A DNA stretch of 64,000 bases from Rhodanobacter sp. B04 (GTDB lineage: Bacteria; Pseudomonadota; Gammaproteobacteria; Xanthomonadales; Rhodanobacteraceae): positions 1 through 64,000 of the forward strand of contig NZ_MUNV01000011.1 of assembly GCF_002001125.1 (NCBI RefSeq), given 5' to 3'. Positions 39,157-49,362 of the stretch are shown here, piece by piece. Within the stretch, counting starts at the first letter, position 1; every line of letters begins with the position of its first letter. The translations under genes were made by a program, and so were the position numbers. The notes under the pieces are model-generated. The model was not told where the DNA came from, made no database searches, and was given only the letters and a program-made list of their open reading frames with translations.

Positions 39157-40187
39157 GCGAATTCGCCGGTGCGACCCCCGCACCCGCCGCGATCGAGGAA
39201 TACCACCCCGGCGGCGATCGCCCGTTCGGCCTCGACGACGTGCTGGGCCACGACCGCCCGCTGGTGATCCGCGGCCTGGTCAACGACTGGCCCATCGTGA
39301 AGCTGGCGCGGCAGTCGGACACCGCCTTCGCGCAGCGGCTGGCGGAGCTGGACAACGGTGCCGACGTGAGCACCCTGATGGTCGCGCCGGAAGCCGACGG
39401 CATCATCGGCTACGCGGCAGACATGAGCGATCTCAGCTACCAGCACTTCAAGGTGCCGGTCACCCTCGGCCTGCAGCGATTGGCGAGCTACAGCCGGCGC
39501 GAGAACGCGCCGGGGCTGGTGATCCAGAGCGCGCCGATCCGCGATTGCCTGCCCGGATTCCTCGCCGAGCACGCATTGCCTTTCCTCGACCCGGGCGTGG
39601 AGCCACGCCTGTGGATGGGCAACCGGGTCACCACGCCCACGCATTTCGATTCGCAGCACAACATCGCCTGCGTGGTATGCGGCACGCGCCGCTTCACGCT
39701 GTTCCCGCCGGAGCAGTTGCCCAACCTCTACATTGGCCCGCTGGATTTCGCACCCACCGGCGCGGCGATCAGCATGGCCCGGCTGGACCAGCCGGACGAT
39801 CCGCGCTATCCGCGCCTGAGGCAGGCGCTGGCCGCCGCGCAGGTGGCCGAGCTGCATCCGGGCGACGCGATCTACATGCCGCCCCTGTGGTGGCACAACG
39901 TCGAGTCGCTCGGACAGCTCAACGCGCTGGTGAACTACTGGTGGAGTCCCGTGCAGGTTGAGGGTTTCACCACGGGCCATGCACGGGCCGCGCTGTACCA
40001 CTGCCTGCTCGCCTTCCGCACGCTGCCGCCTGCCGAGCGGGCCGGCTGGAAGAATTTGCTGGACCACTACGTGTTCGGCGACGAGGAGGCCATTGCGCAT
40101 ATCCCCGAACATCGCCGCGGCGTGCTCGGCCCATTGACGCCCGAAACGGTCGAACAGTTGAAGCAGGGCGCGCGCCTCAACCTCTGA
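39153..40187 (+). CDS. JmjC / cupin-8 2-oxoglutarate-dependent oxygenase
   Basis: A 344-residue protein of the cupin_8/JmjC class, expected to be an Fe(II)- and 2-oxoglutarate-dependent hydroxylase. The iron ligands fit HFD in TPTHFDSQHNIACVVCGTRRFTLFPPEQ (about residue 163) and a distal His in YMPPLWWHNVES (about 248). The start PLVIRGLVNDWPIVK is usual for the family. Its start overlaps trpF (ATGA) although it has no known role in tryptophan synthesis. The substrate, possibly a protein residue, is unknown. It converges with trpI. Confidence 0.85.
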   Translation: MSEFAGATPAPAAIEEYHPGGDRPFGLDDVLGHDRPLVIRGLVNDWPIVKLARQSDTAFAQRLAELDNGADVSTLMVAPEADGIIGYAADMSDLSYQHFKVPVTLGLQRLASYSRRENAPGLVIQSAPIRDCLPGFLAEHALPFLDPGVEPRLWMGNRVTTPTHFDSQHNIACVVCGTRRFTLFPPEQLPNLYIGPLDFAPTGAAISMARLDQPDDPRYPRLRQALAAAQVAELHPGDAIYMPPLWWHNVESLGQLNALVNYWWSPVQVEGFTTGHARAALYHCLLAFRTLPPAERAGWKNLLDHYVFGDEEAIAHIPEHRRGVLGPLTPETVEQLKQGARLNL

Positions 40188-40200
40188 CGGGGGGCAGGCT

Positions 40201-41091
40201 TCAACTCCCTGCCAGCTCCCGTCGCAACCAGTCCGTCAGCGCGCTCGCGCGCGCGTCGTCGGCGCGCTTCGGTGCACACAACACCCAGCTCGCCGGCGTG
40301 GCACGGAATCCCCACGGCGCAGCCAGTCGGCCGGCGGCGAGGTCATCGGCCACCAGCGGCTGCGGCGCGATCGCCACGCCGAGGCCGGCCACTGCCGCTT
40401 CCAGCAGGTAATAGAGGTGTTCGAACGACTGCCCGTAATGCAGCCGGCCGGCGGCGATCCGCTGCGTGCGCGCCCATGCCGGCCACGCCTGCGGGCGCGA
40501 GGCGGTGTGCAGCAGCGCCTCCTTGCACAGTGCGTTCGCACTGGCCTTGCGCAGGGCGGCGTAACGCGGATGACGCGGACTGAGCACGGGGCCGATCCGC
40601 TCCGGGGACAACACCTGCGCCTGCCACGGCGTTGGCCACGGCGGCTCGGCCAGCAGCAGGGCGGCGTCCAGGCCTGGCAAGGTCGGCGCGGACAGGTCCT
40701 CGACGGCGCACAGGTGCAGTTTCAGGTCGGGCAGGTCGCGACCCAGTCGCTCCAGCCGGGGAATCACCCAGCGTGCCAGCACGCTGCCGGCGCAGCCGAG
40801 CACGAATGGTGCATGGCTGGTCTCGCGGCGCAGCTTGTCGCAGGTCTGGCGCAGTTGCGCGAATGCACTGGCGGCGCCGTCGCGCAACTGGCGGCCCGCA
40901 GCAGTCAGCGTCAGCCCGCGTCCCTCGCGACCGAATAGCGGTACCCCCAATTCGGCTTCCAGCGCACGGATCTGCCGGCTCACCGCACCGTGGGTTACAT
41001 GCAGTTCGGCGGCAGCACGGCTCACACTTTCCAGCCGTGCTGCGGCCTCGAAGGCTCGCAGGGCGTTCAGCGAGGGCAGTTCACGGGACAT
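40201..41091 (-). CDS. trpI: LysR-type activator of trpBA
   Basis: A 296-residue LysR regulator. The N-terminus [42 protein letters not shown] closely follows the pattern of Pseudomonas TrpI, and the gene is divergent from trpBA exactly as there. TrpI activates trpBA in response to indoleglycerol phosphate, which would be the expected effector. The C-terminal substrate-binding domain is complete. Confidence 0.85.
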   Translation of the reverse strand: MSRELPSLNALRAFEAAARLESVSRAAAELHVTHGAVSRQIRALEAELGVPLFGREGRGLTLTAAGRQLRDGAASAFAQLRQTCDKLRRETSHAPFVLGCAGSVLARWVIPRLERLGRDLPDLKLHLCAVEDLSAPTLPGLDAALLLAEPPWPTPWQAQVLSPERIGPVLSPRHPRYAALRKASANALCKEALLHTASRPQAWPAWARTQRIAAGRLHYGQSFEHLYYLLEAAVAGLGVAIAPQPLVADDLAAGRLAAPWGFRATPASWVLCAPKRADDARASALTDWLRRELAGS

Positions 41092-41097
41092 GTTATC

Positions 41098-41114
41098 TGT
41101 GAGTTTTCCTGACA
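41098..41114 (+). promoter_or_regulatory. LysR/TrpI binding site candidate
   Basis: TGTGAG-N5-CTGACA, an interrupted dyad with the T-N11-A arrangement of LysR regulators, lies seven bases before the trpI start and about 105 bases before trpB. It is the best TrpI site in the divergent region and would allow autoregulation and trpBA activation. Confidence 0.5.
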
Positions 41115-41220
41115 GGTTGCGGTGATCTTATCGCTTTTGCCGGGCGCGCCACTGCGCTACGGTGAGCGCCTTGCTGCAGCGCACGGGCGCGGCGGCGATT
41201 CTCCCGAGACGAGTGACGGC

Positions 41221-42428
<1,208 letters not shown>

Positions 42429-42432
<4 letters not shown>

Positions 42433-43229
42433 GCCGCATCGACCGCCGCTTCGCCGCACTGAAAGCCGCAGGTCGCACCGGCTTGATCCCCTTCGTCACC
42501 GCGGGCGATCCGTCGCCGCAACACGTGGTGGCGTTGATGCATGCGCTGGTCGATGCCGGCGCCGACCTGATCGAGCTGGGCGTGCCGTTCTCCGATCCGA
42601 TGGCCGATGGCCCGGTGATCCAGCACGCCAGCGAGCGGGCGATCGCGAAAGGCGTCGGCCTGAACGAAGTGCTGGGCTGGGTCGCTAGGTTCCGCCAGCG
42701 CGATGCCGAGACGCCGATCGTGTTGATGGGTTACCTGAATCCGGTCGAGATCCACGGCTATGCGCGCTTCGCGCAGGAAGCCGTGCAGGCCGGCGTCGAC
42801 GGCGTGTTGCTGGTCGATTGCCCGCTGGAAGAGGCGGCGGTATTGCAGCCGCTGCGCGAGGCCGGATTGCAGCAGATCCTGCTCGCTGCGCCGACCACCG
42901 CACCCGTGCGTATGGCGCAGCTGTGCGGTTCCGCGGAAGGTTTCCTGTACTATGTCTCGTTTGCCGGCATCACCGGTGCGGCACACTTGAGCACCGGCGA
43001 TATCGCTGCGCGCGTGGCGGATATCCGTGCTCACGCGAAGGCGCCGGTGGCAGTAGGCTTCGGTATCCGCGATGCGGCGAGTGCCAAGGCGATTGCCGGT
43101 TTTGCCGATGCGGTGGTGATCGGCAGCGCATTGGTCGAGCGCTTGGCCGGGGCAACGGATGCCGAGGAAATGACCATGCGGGTCCACGCGTTTCTCGCGC
43201 CGATCCGCAGCGCGCTCGATGCGCATTGA
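42429..43229 (+). CDS. trpA: Tryptophan synthase alpha subunit
   Basis: A 266-residue subunit cleaving indole-3-glycerol phosphate. Catalytic Glu49 and Asp60 are in [39 protein letters not shown] and [14 protein letters not shown] are conserved. It is coupled to trpB. Confidence 0.98.
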
Positions 43230-43290
43230 GTGCAGCATGGTGCGGCGGGTTGAAAGACAGGGTCGAGGCGGCATGAGCCCTCACCCTTCG

Positions 43291-43311
43291 CCCTCTCCCA
43301 GAGGGAGAGGG
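43291..43311. repeat. REP-like palindrome between trpA and accD
   Basis: CCCTCTCCC (43291-43299) and GGGAGAGGG (43303-43311) form a perfect 9-bp palindrome in the sequence context of the dispersed CCTCACCC...CCCTCTCCC intergenic repeats found in many proteobacteria. It lies in the 164-base gap between trpA and accD. Confidence 0.65.
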
Positions 43312-43393
43312 ATGCGCGTGGTGCCATGCGGGTTCGCTTGATGGAGGTTGTCGAATACGACAGCCCCTGTTTTCAGATAGAGGTTGGGTCGAT

Positions 43394-44263
43394 ATGAATT
43401 GGCTGCAGAAAATCATGAACCCGCGCACCCGCCCGCCGGGTACGAACGGCGGCAAGGGTTCGGTACCCGAGGGCGTGTGGGAGAAGTGCGGCGGTTGCGG
43501 TACCGTGCTGTACCGGCCGGAGCTGGAGCGCAACCTGATGGTCTGCCCGAAGTGCGGCCATCATCACTACATCAGTGCCCGCACGCGGTTGGATGCGCTG
43601 CTGGATGAAGGCTCCGCCCAGGAACTGTGGGCCGGCCTGGAACCCACCGATCCGCTGAAATTCCGCGACTCCAAGAAGTATCGCGACCGCATCGTCGCCA
43701 CCCAGAAAAAGCTCGGCGAGAAAGACGCGCTGCTGGCCATGAGCGGCAAGCTCAAGGGGCGTCCGCTGGTGGCGGTGGCGTTCGAGTTTGCTTACATGGG
43801 TGGCTCGATGGGTTCGGTGGTCGGCGAGAAATTCGCCCGCGCCGCCGAACGCGCACTGGCCGACCGCAGTGCGCTGGTGTGCTTCTCCGCCACTGGCGGC
43901 GCGCGCATGCAGGAGGCGTTGTTCTCGCTGATGCAGATGGCCAAGACCTCGGCGGCGCTGGCGCGCCTGCGCGATGCCGGCGTGCCGTACATCAGCGTGC
44001 TGACCAATCCGACCACCGGTGGCGTATCCGCCAGTCTGGCGATGCTGGGCGACATCAACATCGGCGAGCCGAAGGCGCTGATCGGCTTCGCCGGTCCGCG
44101 CGTGATCGAGCAGACCGTGCGCGAGACGTTGCCGGAAGGCTTCCAGCGTTCCGAGTTCCTGGTCGAGCACGGTGCGATCGATCTGATCGTCGACCGTCGC
44201 GAAATGCGCGACAAGCTGGCGGACCTGCTCGGCATCCTGGTGAAGGCGCCGCGCGCGGCCTGA
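43394..44263 (+). CDS. accD: Acetyl-CoA carboxylase carboxyltransferase beta subunit
   Basis: A 289-residue subunit making malonyl-CoA for fatty-acid synthesis. The N-terminal zinc ribbon uses Cys32, Cys35, Cys51 and Cys54 ([10 protein letters not shown] and MVCPKCGHH). The crotonase-fold core includes [35 protein letters not shown] and [12 protein letters not shown]. In related bacteria folC usually follows directly; here a terminator and a repeat array follow. Confidence 0.97.
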   Translation: MNWLQKIMNPRTRPPGTNGGKGSVPEGVWEKCGGCGTVLYRPELERNLMVCPKCGHHHYISARTRLDALLDEGSAQELWAGLEPTDPLKFRDSKKYRDRIVATQKKLGEKDALLAMSGKLKGRPLVAVAFEFAYMGGSMGSVVGEKFARAAERALADRSALVCFSATGGARMQEALFSLMQMAKTSAALARLRDAGVPYISVLTNPTTGGVSASLAMLGDINIGEPKALIGFAGPRVIEQTVRETLPEGFQRSEFLVEHGAIDLIVDRREMRDKLADLLGILVKAPRAA

Positions 44264-44287
44264 TCGGATGCAGCTGCAGCAGCGAAG

Positions 44288-44318
44288 CGATGCCGCCGTA
44301 TGGCGGCATCGCCGTTTT
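44288..44318 (+). terminator. Intrinsic terminator after accD
   Basis: CGATGCCGCC (44288-44297) and GGCGGCATCG (44302-44311) form a perfect 10-bp stem with a GTAT loop, followed by CCGTTTT. Confidence 0.8.
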
Positions 44319-44342
44319 CGAACCGGGTTTTCTGCGCGCGGG

Positions 44343-44434
44343 TTTTCCACAGCCGATGTGGAAGCCTGCCGGCAAAGCCTGTGGACAAGCCGCGCCTGCA
44401 GCTTATCGATCAGACACTTGCTACGCGCTGAGCA
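44343..44434 (+). repeat. DnaA-box-like 92-bp module, copy 1
   Basis: The module opens with TTTTCCACA (44343-44351, a match to the relaxed DnaA-box TTWTNCACA), then an inverted TGTGGA after five bases (44357-44362), then TGTGGACAA (44380-44388, inverted TTGTCCACA), and ends with CACTTGCTACGCGCTGAGCA starting at 44415. TCCACAG at the left and CTGTGGA at the right can also pair over about 26 bases. No gene is convincing here. Confidence 0.75.
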
Positions 44435-44462
44435 GGAATTGCACAGGCACCCCACTCGACAA

Positions 44463-44482
44463 CCCCGGGCGGTAGGCCGGGG
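44463..44482. other. GC hairpin between modules 1 and 2
   Basis: CCCCGG (44463-44468) and CCGGGG (44477-44482) can form a 6-bp stem with an eight-base loop in the spacer between the first two repeat modules. There is no T-run. Confidence 0.35.
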
Positions 44483-44503
44483 TCGTCATGTCCGGCGACA
44501 CAG

Positions 44504-44595
44504 TTTTCCACAGCTGCTGTGCACGCCTTCCGTGAAAGCCTGTGGACAACCTGATTTGGCCCTTTTGCCGACAGGCACTTGGCACGGCGTGCTGA
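44504..44595 (+). repeat. DnaA-box-like 92-bp module, copy 2
   Basis: Same layout as copy 1: TTTTCCACA at 44504-44512, TGTGCA (one change from TGTGGA) at 44518-44523, AAAGCC leading into TGTGGACAA at 44541-44549, and CACTTGGCACGGCGTGCTGA from 44576. Internal spacings (37 and 35 bases between block starts) equal those of copies 1 and 3. Confidence 0.75.
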
Positions 44596-44629
44596 CATTT
44601 TGCGCAGTGTCTGCCGGTTCGGTGCGGAG

Positions 44630-44721
44630 TCATCCACAGCGATTGTGGAGCGTGACCGGTAAAGCCTGTGGACAAGTGCGCTATCTGACTGACCGCAAAG
44701 GCGCTTGTGACGGCGTGCGCA
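44630..44721 (+). repeat. DnaA-box-like 92-bp module, copy 3
   Basis: Same layout: TCATCCACA at 44630-44638 (one base from TTATCCACA), TGTGGA at 44644-44649, AAAGCC leading into TGTGGACAA at 44667-44675, and CGCTTGTGACGGCGTGCGCA from 44702. It ends 24 bases before the stop of the PAP2 gene on the other strand. Confidence 0.75.
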
Positions 44722-44745
44722 AATGCTGATCAGCCGCGTGTCGGC

Positions 44746-45321
44746 TCATGCGAGCTTCGAGGCCATCGACAGCAGCCACAACGACGCTGCGCCCAGCCCG
44801 CTGCCGATGAGGATGGCGGCGAGCACGTCGCTCGGATAGTGCAGCCCGAGGATCACTCTCGAGATCGCGATCAGGGTGGTGAATCCGATCAGCAGCGGCG
44901 CCAGCTGCGGATACCAGGCCAGTGCGACGATGCTGAAGCTCACCGCCTGCAAGGTGTGTCCCGACGGAAAGCTGAATTCATCCAGCGCCGGCACATGCGC
45001 GATCACGCCAGGACAGGCCCGGTATGGGCGCGGTCGATGCGTCCAGCGTTTCAGCAGGCGATACAGCAGCAGTGCGGTCAGCCCGGTAGCGGCCATCTGC
45101 GCCGCGGCGGCCAGCCCGCGCGGACCGCCGACCAGGGCCAGCACGGCCATCAGTACGTACCAGAACACGCCGTCGCCGAGCCGGCTGACCGCACCGAAAA
45201 ACATTCCCACGGCGCGTCGTGCACCCCAGCGGTTCGCCGCGACGCAGACGCGGCGGTCCAGTGCGAAGCGGGTCGGCCCGATCGACAGCTCAGGCGTGTG
45301 CAACGGCGGCAATGTGTTCAT
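44746..45321 (-). CDS. PAP2-family membrane phosphatase
   Basis: A 191-residue membrane protein of the PAP2 (lipid phosphatase) family. The three catalytic motifs are present: KRWTHRPRP, FSFPSGHTLQAVSF and SRVILGLHYPSDVLA. Hydrophobic helices surround them. It may dephosphorylate undecaprenyl pyrophosphate or phosphatidic acid-type lipids. Its start overlaps the glycosyltransferase gene by 32 bases, so the two are probably functionally coupled. Confidence 0.9.
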   Translation of the reverse strand: MNTLPPLHTPELSIGPTRFALDRRVCVAANRWGARRAVGMFFGAVSRLGDGVFWYVLMAVLALVGGPRGLAAAAQMAATGLTALLLYRLLKRWTHRPRPYRACPGVIAHVPALDEFSFPSGHTLQAVSFSIVALAWYPQLAPLLIGFTTLIAISRVILGLHYPSDVLAAILIGSGLGAASLWLLSMASKLA

Positions 45322-46450
45322 GCTGGTTTTCCTCGGCCATCTCGCGCAGGAGGGTTTCGAAATCGCGGATTACCGAATCGGGCGAAAGTCCCGCCATGCC
45401 GGCATGGGCGGCGCGACCCATGTGCCGGATCAGGCCGGGATTGCTCGCCAGCCTGGCGGCGGCATCCATGAAGGCCGTGGCGTTGCCCGATTCGATGCAG
45501 TAGCCATTGATGCCGTCGACCAGGTGCTCGCGTGCGGCGCCTTCGGCATAGGCGACCACTGGCAGGCCGGCAGCCAGCGCTTCGAGAATCACGTTGCCGA
45601 AGGTTTCGCTGAGGCTGGGGAAGGGAAACAGGTCTGCGCTGGCGACATGCCGCGCCAGCGCTTCGTCGCGCTGCACGCCGGCAAAGATGAAATCCGGATG
45701 CGCCGCTTCCAGCGCCGGGCGTGCCGGGCCATCGCCGACCCAGACGTAGCGCGCGCGCGGTATCCGCTGCTGGATGGCGCGAAATGCCTGCACGGCCAGT
45801 TCAAGATTCTTTTCCGGCGCGATGCGTCCCACGTACAGCACTACCGGCGTGCCTGCATCGACACCCCACGCGTCGCGCAGGTCGTCGTCGCGCCGGTTGG
45901 GGTGAAAGAGTTGCGTGTCCACCGCGCGGCGCAGCAGGCGGGCATTGGAGATGCCCATGGTGTGCAGTTCCTGCGCGAGCGCATCGGTAGGCACCAGGGT
46001 CGCGGCAGCGCGTCGATGAAAACGGCGCAGGTAGCTGCGCACCACCGGCGTGAGCAGGCCCAGGCCGTAGTGGTCGGCGTAGCTGTCGAAGCGGGTATGG
46101 AAGCCGCTGCTGATCGGGATCCCCAGTCGCGTGGCTGCGCGCACGGCCGACCAGCCGAGCGGCCCTTCGGTGGCGACGTAGATCGCATCGGGGCGCTGCT
46201 GCTGCCAGTGCTGGCGCAGCGTGCCGCCAGCGGGCAGGCCGAAGCGCAGGCCCGGGTAACGGGGCAGCGCGCCGCCGCGGACGTTGAGTACGTCGATACC
46301 GGGCTCATCGACGTGTGGCCGAGGCTGGCGCGGGCGGACCAGATCCACCTGGTGGCCGCGGGCGGCGAGCCCGGCAGCCAGGCTGTGCACGGTCAATGCA
46401 ACCCCGTTGATTTCGGGTGGATAGGTTTCGCTGACGATGCCGATGCGCAT
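45290..46450 (-). CDS. GT4-family glycosyltransferase (MgtA-like)
   Basis: A 386-residue GT-B glycosyltransferase resembling bacterial glycolipid alpha-mannosyl/glucosyltransferases. The N-terminus is MRIGIVSETYPPEINGVALTVHSLAAGL; the donor-binding region contains VLYVGRIAPEKNLELAVQAF and SLSETFGNVILEALAAGLPVVAYAEG with the E-x7-E pair. The start at 46450 is preferred because longer frames give no family match. Together with the PAP2 enzyme it suggests glycolipid synthesis. Confidence 0.9.
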   Translation of the reverse strand: MRIGIVSETYPPEINGVALTVHSLAAGLAARGHQVDLVRPRQPRPHVDEPGIDVLNVRGGALPRYPGLRFGLPAGGTLRQHWQQQRPDAIYVATEGPLGWSAVRAATRLGIPISSGFHTRFDSYADHYGLGLLTPVVRSYLRRFHRRAAATLVPTDALAQELHTMGISNARLLRRAVDTQLFHPNRRDDDLRDAWGVDAGTPVVLYVGRIAPEKNLELAVQAFRAIQQRIPRARYVWVGDGPARPALEAAHPDFIFAGVQRDEALARHVASADLFPFPSLSETFGNVILEALAAGLPVVAYAEGAAREHLVDGINGYCIESGNATAFMDAAARLASNPGLIRHMGRAAHAGMAGLSPDSVIRDFETLLREMAEENQHEHIAAVAHA

Positions 46451-46605
46451 GAAGATACCCGTGCTGGCTTGGCGCAGCATCGGGCGCTGGCGTTTCGGCG
46501 GTGTGGCGGGTGCATGACGCCGCGGTGACGCCGCCATTGCCCAGAAGTGTCTTGTCCGGGCAGACGCGCCTACACTGGGTCTTTCTGCCAACGAGGAAAA
46601 CGCCG

Positions 46606-47040
46606 ATGAAACGCATCCTGCTTGCGCTTGCCCTGGGTGGACTGGCCGGCGGCGTGATGGCTGCCGATGCACCGACCCTGCCGGTCACCAGGGCTCCCGC
46701 CGACGCCACGGTCTACATCATCTCGCCCGGCGATGGCGCCACTGTCGGCCGGGAATTCACCGTGCGCTTCGGTCTCAAGGGCATGGGCGTGGCGCCGGCC
46801 GGCGTGTCCAAGGAGCACACGGGCCACCATCACCTGCTGGTCGACGTGAAGGAGCTGCCGGCTGCCGGTGTGCCGATTCCGAAGGACGACAACCATCTCC
46901 ACTTCGGTGGCGGCCAGACCGAAACCACGCTCAAGCTGAAGCCCGGCACGCACACCTTGCAACTGGAGCTTGGTGACGAGAACCACGTGCCGTTCGCCCC
47001 GCCGCTGGTGTCGAAGAAGATCACCATCCACGTCAAGTGA
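46606..47040 (+). CDS. Exported DUF4399 family protein
   Basis: A 144-residue periplasmic protein. The signal peptide (MKRILLALALGGLAGGVMAA) is followed by a DUF4399 domain: VYIISPGDGATVGREFTVRFGLKGMGVAPAGV, a histidine cluster TGHHHLLVDV, and LHFGGGQTETTLKLKPGTHTLQLELGDENHVPF. The His-rich strand may bind metal; function unknown. CGAGGAAAA precedes the ATG. Confidence 0.85.
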   Translation: MKRILLALALGGLAGGVMAADAPTLPVTRAPADATVYIISPGDGATVGREFTVRFGLKGMGVAPAGVSKEHTGHHHLLVDVKELPAAGVPIPKDDNHLHFGGGQTETTLKLKPGTHTLQLELGDENHVPFAPPLVSKKITIHVK

Positions 47041-47070
47041 GGCCGGGCAGCACTCGCTTGCCGGTTGCGG

Positions 47071-47859
47071 TCAGTGCCCGAAGTAGATCGAGACGCCTAG
47101 ATTGGTCTGCCAATCGGGAGCCGCGCCACTCAGCCGGCGATCGAAGCCGGCATCGAGCTGCACGCGCGGGGTGACCATCCATGCCAGCCCGCCACCGGCG
47201 ACCGTGCCGCTGCCCTGATCCGGCACATGCAACCAGGCGGCCTCGGCATACAGCGTCACCGTCTTGCCCAGCGCGTAGTTGTCGCTGGCCGCCACGGTGG
47301 TACTGTCCGCGCCGCCGCTGCGCACGTCCTGGAGATACAGGCCCAGTGAGTTGTTCTCGTTTGCCTGCAGGTTGAACTGTGCCCCAAGCAGGTACTGGCG
47401 GCGCTCGCTGCGAAACGCCTGTGCGCCATCGGTGAATTCCACGCTGCCGAGCAATCCCCAGCTGAAGGCCTGGTTTGAGGAGGGCAGGGCGAGCTTCAAT
47501 CCCAGGACGGTGTCGCCGTGCCCCTGGATGCTGGTGTCGCCGCCCGCACCTGTCTGCCGCAATGCATTCCATGGTGAACTGCCGAGTTGCAATTCCACCG
47601 GACCGCCAAGGCCGATGCGCAGCAGGCTGTCCGCGCTGTACAGTGAACTTGAGGTGCCATCCTGTCGGTCGCGGCTCCAGTCCGGCAGTCCCTGCTCGAC
47701 GATGATGTCGCCAGCATCCAGCACGACGGGCGTGAAACCGTAGCCAGGGCGGTCATAGCCGGGGTTGCCGGCCCATGCGGGCTGGGTGAGGCCGAGCCCG
47801 CCCAGTATCGGCATGACGAACCGCGCAAGGTACGGAATGCGGCGTGTGTGCCGCATCAT
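47071..47859 (-). CDS. Exported beta-barrel-type outer membrane protein
   Basis: A 262-residue protein with a signal peptide (hydrophobic core [13 protein letters not shown], cleavage near WAG) and alternating beta-strand patterns up to a C-terminal aromatic end VSIYFGH, typical of outer membrane barrels. [14 protein letters not shown] and [13 protein letters not shown] resemble the MetA-pathway/phenol-degradation transporter-type proteins. The true start is uncertain among ATGs at 47895, 47859 and 47856. It is divergent from gltX. Confidence 0.65.
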   Translation of the reverse strand: MMRHTRRIPYLARFVMPILGGLGLTQPAWAGNPGYDRPGYGFTPVVLDAGDIIVEQGLPDWSRDRQDGTSSSLYSADSLLRIGLGGPVELQLGSSPWNALRQTGAGGDTSIQGHGDTVLGLKLALPSSNQAFSWGLLGSVEFTDGAQAFRSERRQYLLGAQFNLQANENNSLGLYLQDVRSGGADSTTVAASDNYALGKTVTLYAEAAWLHVPDQGSGTVAGGGLAWMVTPRVQLDAGFDRRLSGAAPDWQTNLGVSIYFGH

Positions 47860-47926
47860 GCATCGGCTGCCGCCCCGGTATCGGCTAAAATCCATCGCTT
47901 CGTTCCGTTCCTTCAGAAAAGACCCC

Positions 47927-49327
47927 ATGACCGTTCGTACCCGCTTCGCTCCCAGCCCAACCGGTTTCCTGCATATTGGCGGTGCGCGCACTGCACTGTA
48001 TTGCTGGCTGGAGTCGCGTCGCCGCGGTGGCGAATTCATCTTGCGCATCGAGGATACCGACCGCGAGCGTTCGACCGACGAGGCCGTGAAAGCCATCATC
48101 GATGCGATGCACTGGCTCGACCTCGACGCCGACGAAGGTCCGTTCTACCAGACCCAGCGGCTGGAGCGATACAAGCAGGTGGCCGATGAGCTGGTTGCCG
48201 CCGGCAAGGCGTATTACGCCTACGAGAGCAAGGACGAGATCGAGGCGATGCGCGAGGCCGCGATGGCGAAGGGCGAGAAGCCGCGCTACAACGGCTATTA
48301 CCGGGATCGCAACGAGCCTTTCCGTGAAGATCCCAATCGCGTGATCCGTTTCCGCAATCCGAGCGAAGGTTCGGTGGTATTCGACGACAAGGTGAAGGGC
48401 CGGATCGAGTGGGCGAACACCGAGCTGGACGACCTGGTGATCTTCCGCTCCGACGGCTGGCCGACCTACAACTTCGCCGTGGTTGTCGATGATATCGACA
48501 TGGGCATCACCGAGGTGATCCGTGGCGACGACCACGTCAACAACACGCCGCGCCAGATCAACATCTATCACGCGCTCGGTGCCAAGGTGCCGGAGTTCGC
48601 GCATCTGCCGATGATCCTCGACAAGGAAGGCAAGAAGCTGTCCAAGCGCACCAGCGCGGTCAGCGTGATGGATTACCGCGCCGACGGCTTCGTGCCGCAC
48701 GCGCTGCTGAACTACCTGGTGCGGCTGGGCTGGTCGCATGGCGATCAGGAGATCTTTTCGCGTGAGCAGATGATTGCGCTGTTCGACATCAGTGATGTCA
48801 ACAAGGCCGCTTCGCGCTTCGATACCGAGAAGCTCGCCTGGCTCAACCAGCATTACCTGAAGACCGACGAGCCGCAGTCGCTGGTGGCGGAGTTCGCCTG
48901 GCATCTGCAGCATGCCGGCATCGATAGCTCGAAAGGCCCGGCGCCGGTCGACGTGATCATCGCGCTGCGCGACCGCGTACACACGCTGAAGGAAATGGCC
49001 GAGCGCGCGAAGATCTGGTACGCGCCGATCGCCGAATGGGACGACAAGGCAGTCGCCAAGCACCTGAAGAACGACAGTGCGGTGGCCGTGCTAAACGCGG
49101 CAAAGTCGTTGCTGGCCGATTGCGAGTGGAAACCCGAGCCGATCCATCAGGTGATCGAGCAGGTGGCCGCGAAACTGGAACTGGGCATGGGCAAGATCGC
49201 CCAGCCGCTGCGCGTGGCGATGACCGGCACCCAGGTGTCGCCGTCGATCGAGCACACGATCTATCTGGCCGGTCGCGCCGAGGCGCTCAAGCGCGTCGAC
49301 GACGCGATCGCCCTGGCGCAGGGTTGA
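47927..49327 (+). CDS. gltX: Glutamyl-tRNA synthetase
   Basis: A 466-residue class I aminoacyl-tRNA synthetase. The HIGH motif is [19 protein letters not shown] and the KMSKS loop is [16 protein letters not shown]. The anticodon-binding C-terminus is complete. No zinc-binding Cys cluster is seen between the two motifs. The ATG at 47927 gives [13 protein letters not shown]. Confidence 0.97.
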   Translation: MTVRTRFAPSPTGFLHIGGARTALYCWLESRRRGGEFILRIEDTDRERSTDEAVKAIIDAMHWLDLDADEGPFYQTQRLERYKQVADELVAAGKAYYAYESKDEIEAMREAAMAKGEKPRYNGYYRDRNEPFREDPNRVIRFRNPSEGSVVFDDKVKGRIEWANTELDDLVIFRSDGWPTYNFAVVVDDIDMGITEVIRGDDHVNNTPRQINIYHALGAKVPEFAHLPMILDKEGKKLSKRTSAVSVMDYRADGFVPHALLNYLVRLGWSHGDQEIFSREQMIALFDISDVNKAASRFDTEKLAWLNQHYLKTDEPQSLVAEFAWHLQHAGIDSSKGPAPVDVIIALRDRVHTLKEMAERAKIWYAPIAEWDDKAVAKHLKNDSAVAVLNAAKSLLADCEWKPEPIHQVIEQVAAKLELGMGKIAQPLRVAMTGTQVSPSIEHTIYLAGRAEALKRVDDAIALAQG

Positions 49328-49362
49328 TCCCGCCATCATGTCGATGACGCACTGAGCGCGGC

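Noticed and set aside
44343-44721. Chromosomal replication origin
   Set aside because: DnaA-box-like sites are present, but there is no AT-rich unwinding region and no dnaA, dnaN, gidA or rpmH neighbour.
43291-44721. CRISPR array
   Set aside because: The repeats are three, unequally spaced, with no short constant direct repeat and no cas genes.
44268-44729. Open frame of 153 codons across the repeat array (and shorter ones on the other strand)
   Set aside because: Its translation shows repeated KACGQ-type pieces that come from the DNA repeats in one frame, with no ribosome binding site or domain. The conservation follows DNA motifs, not codons.
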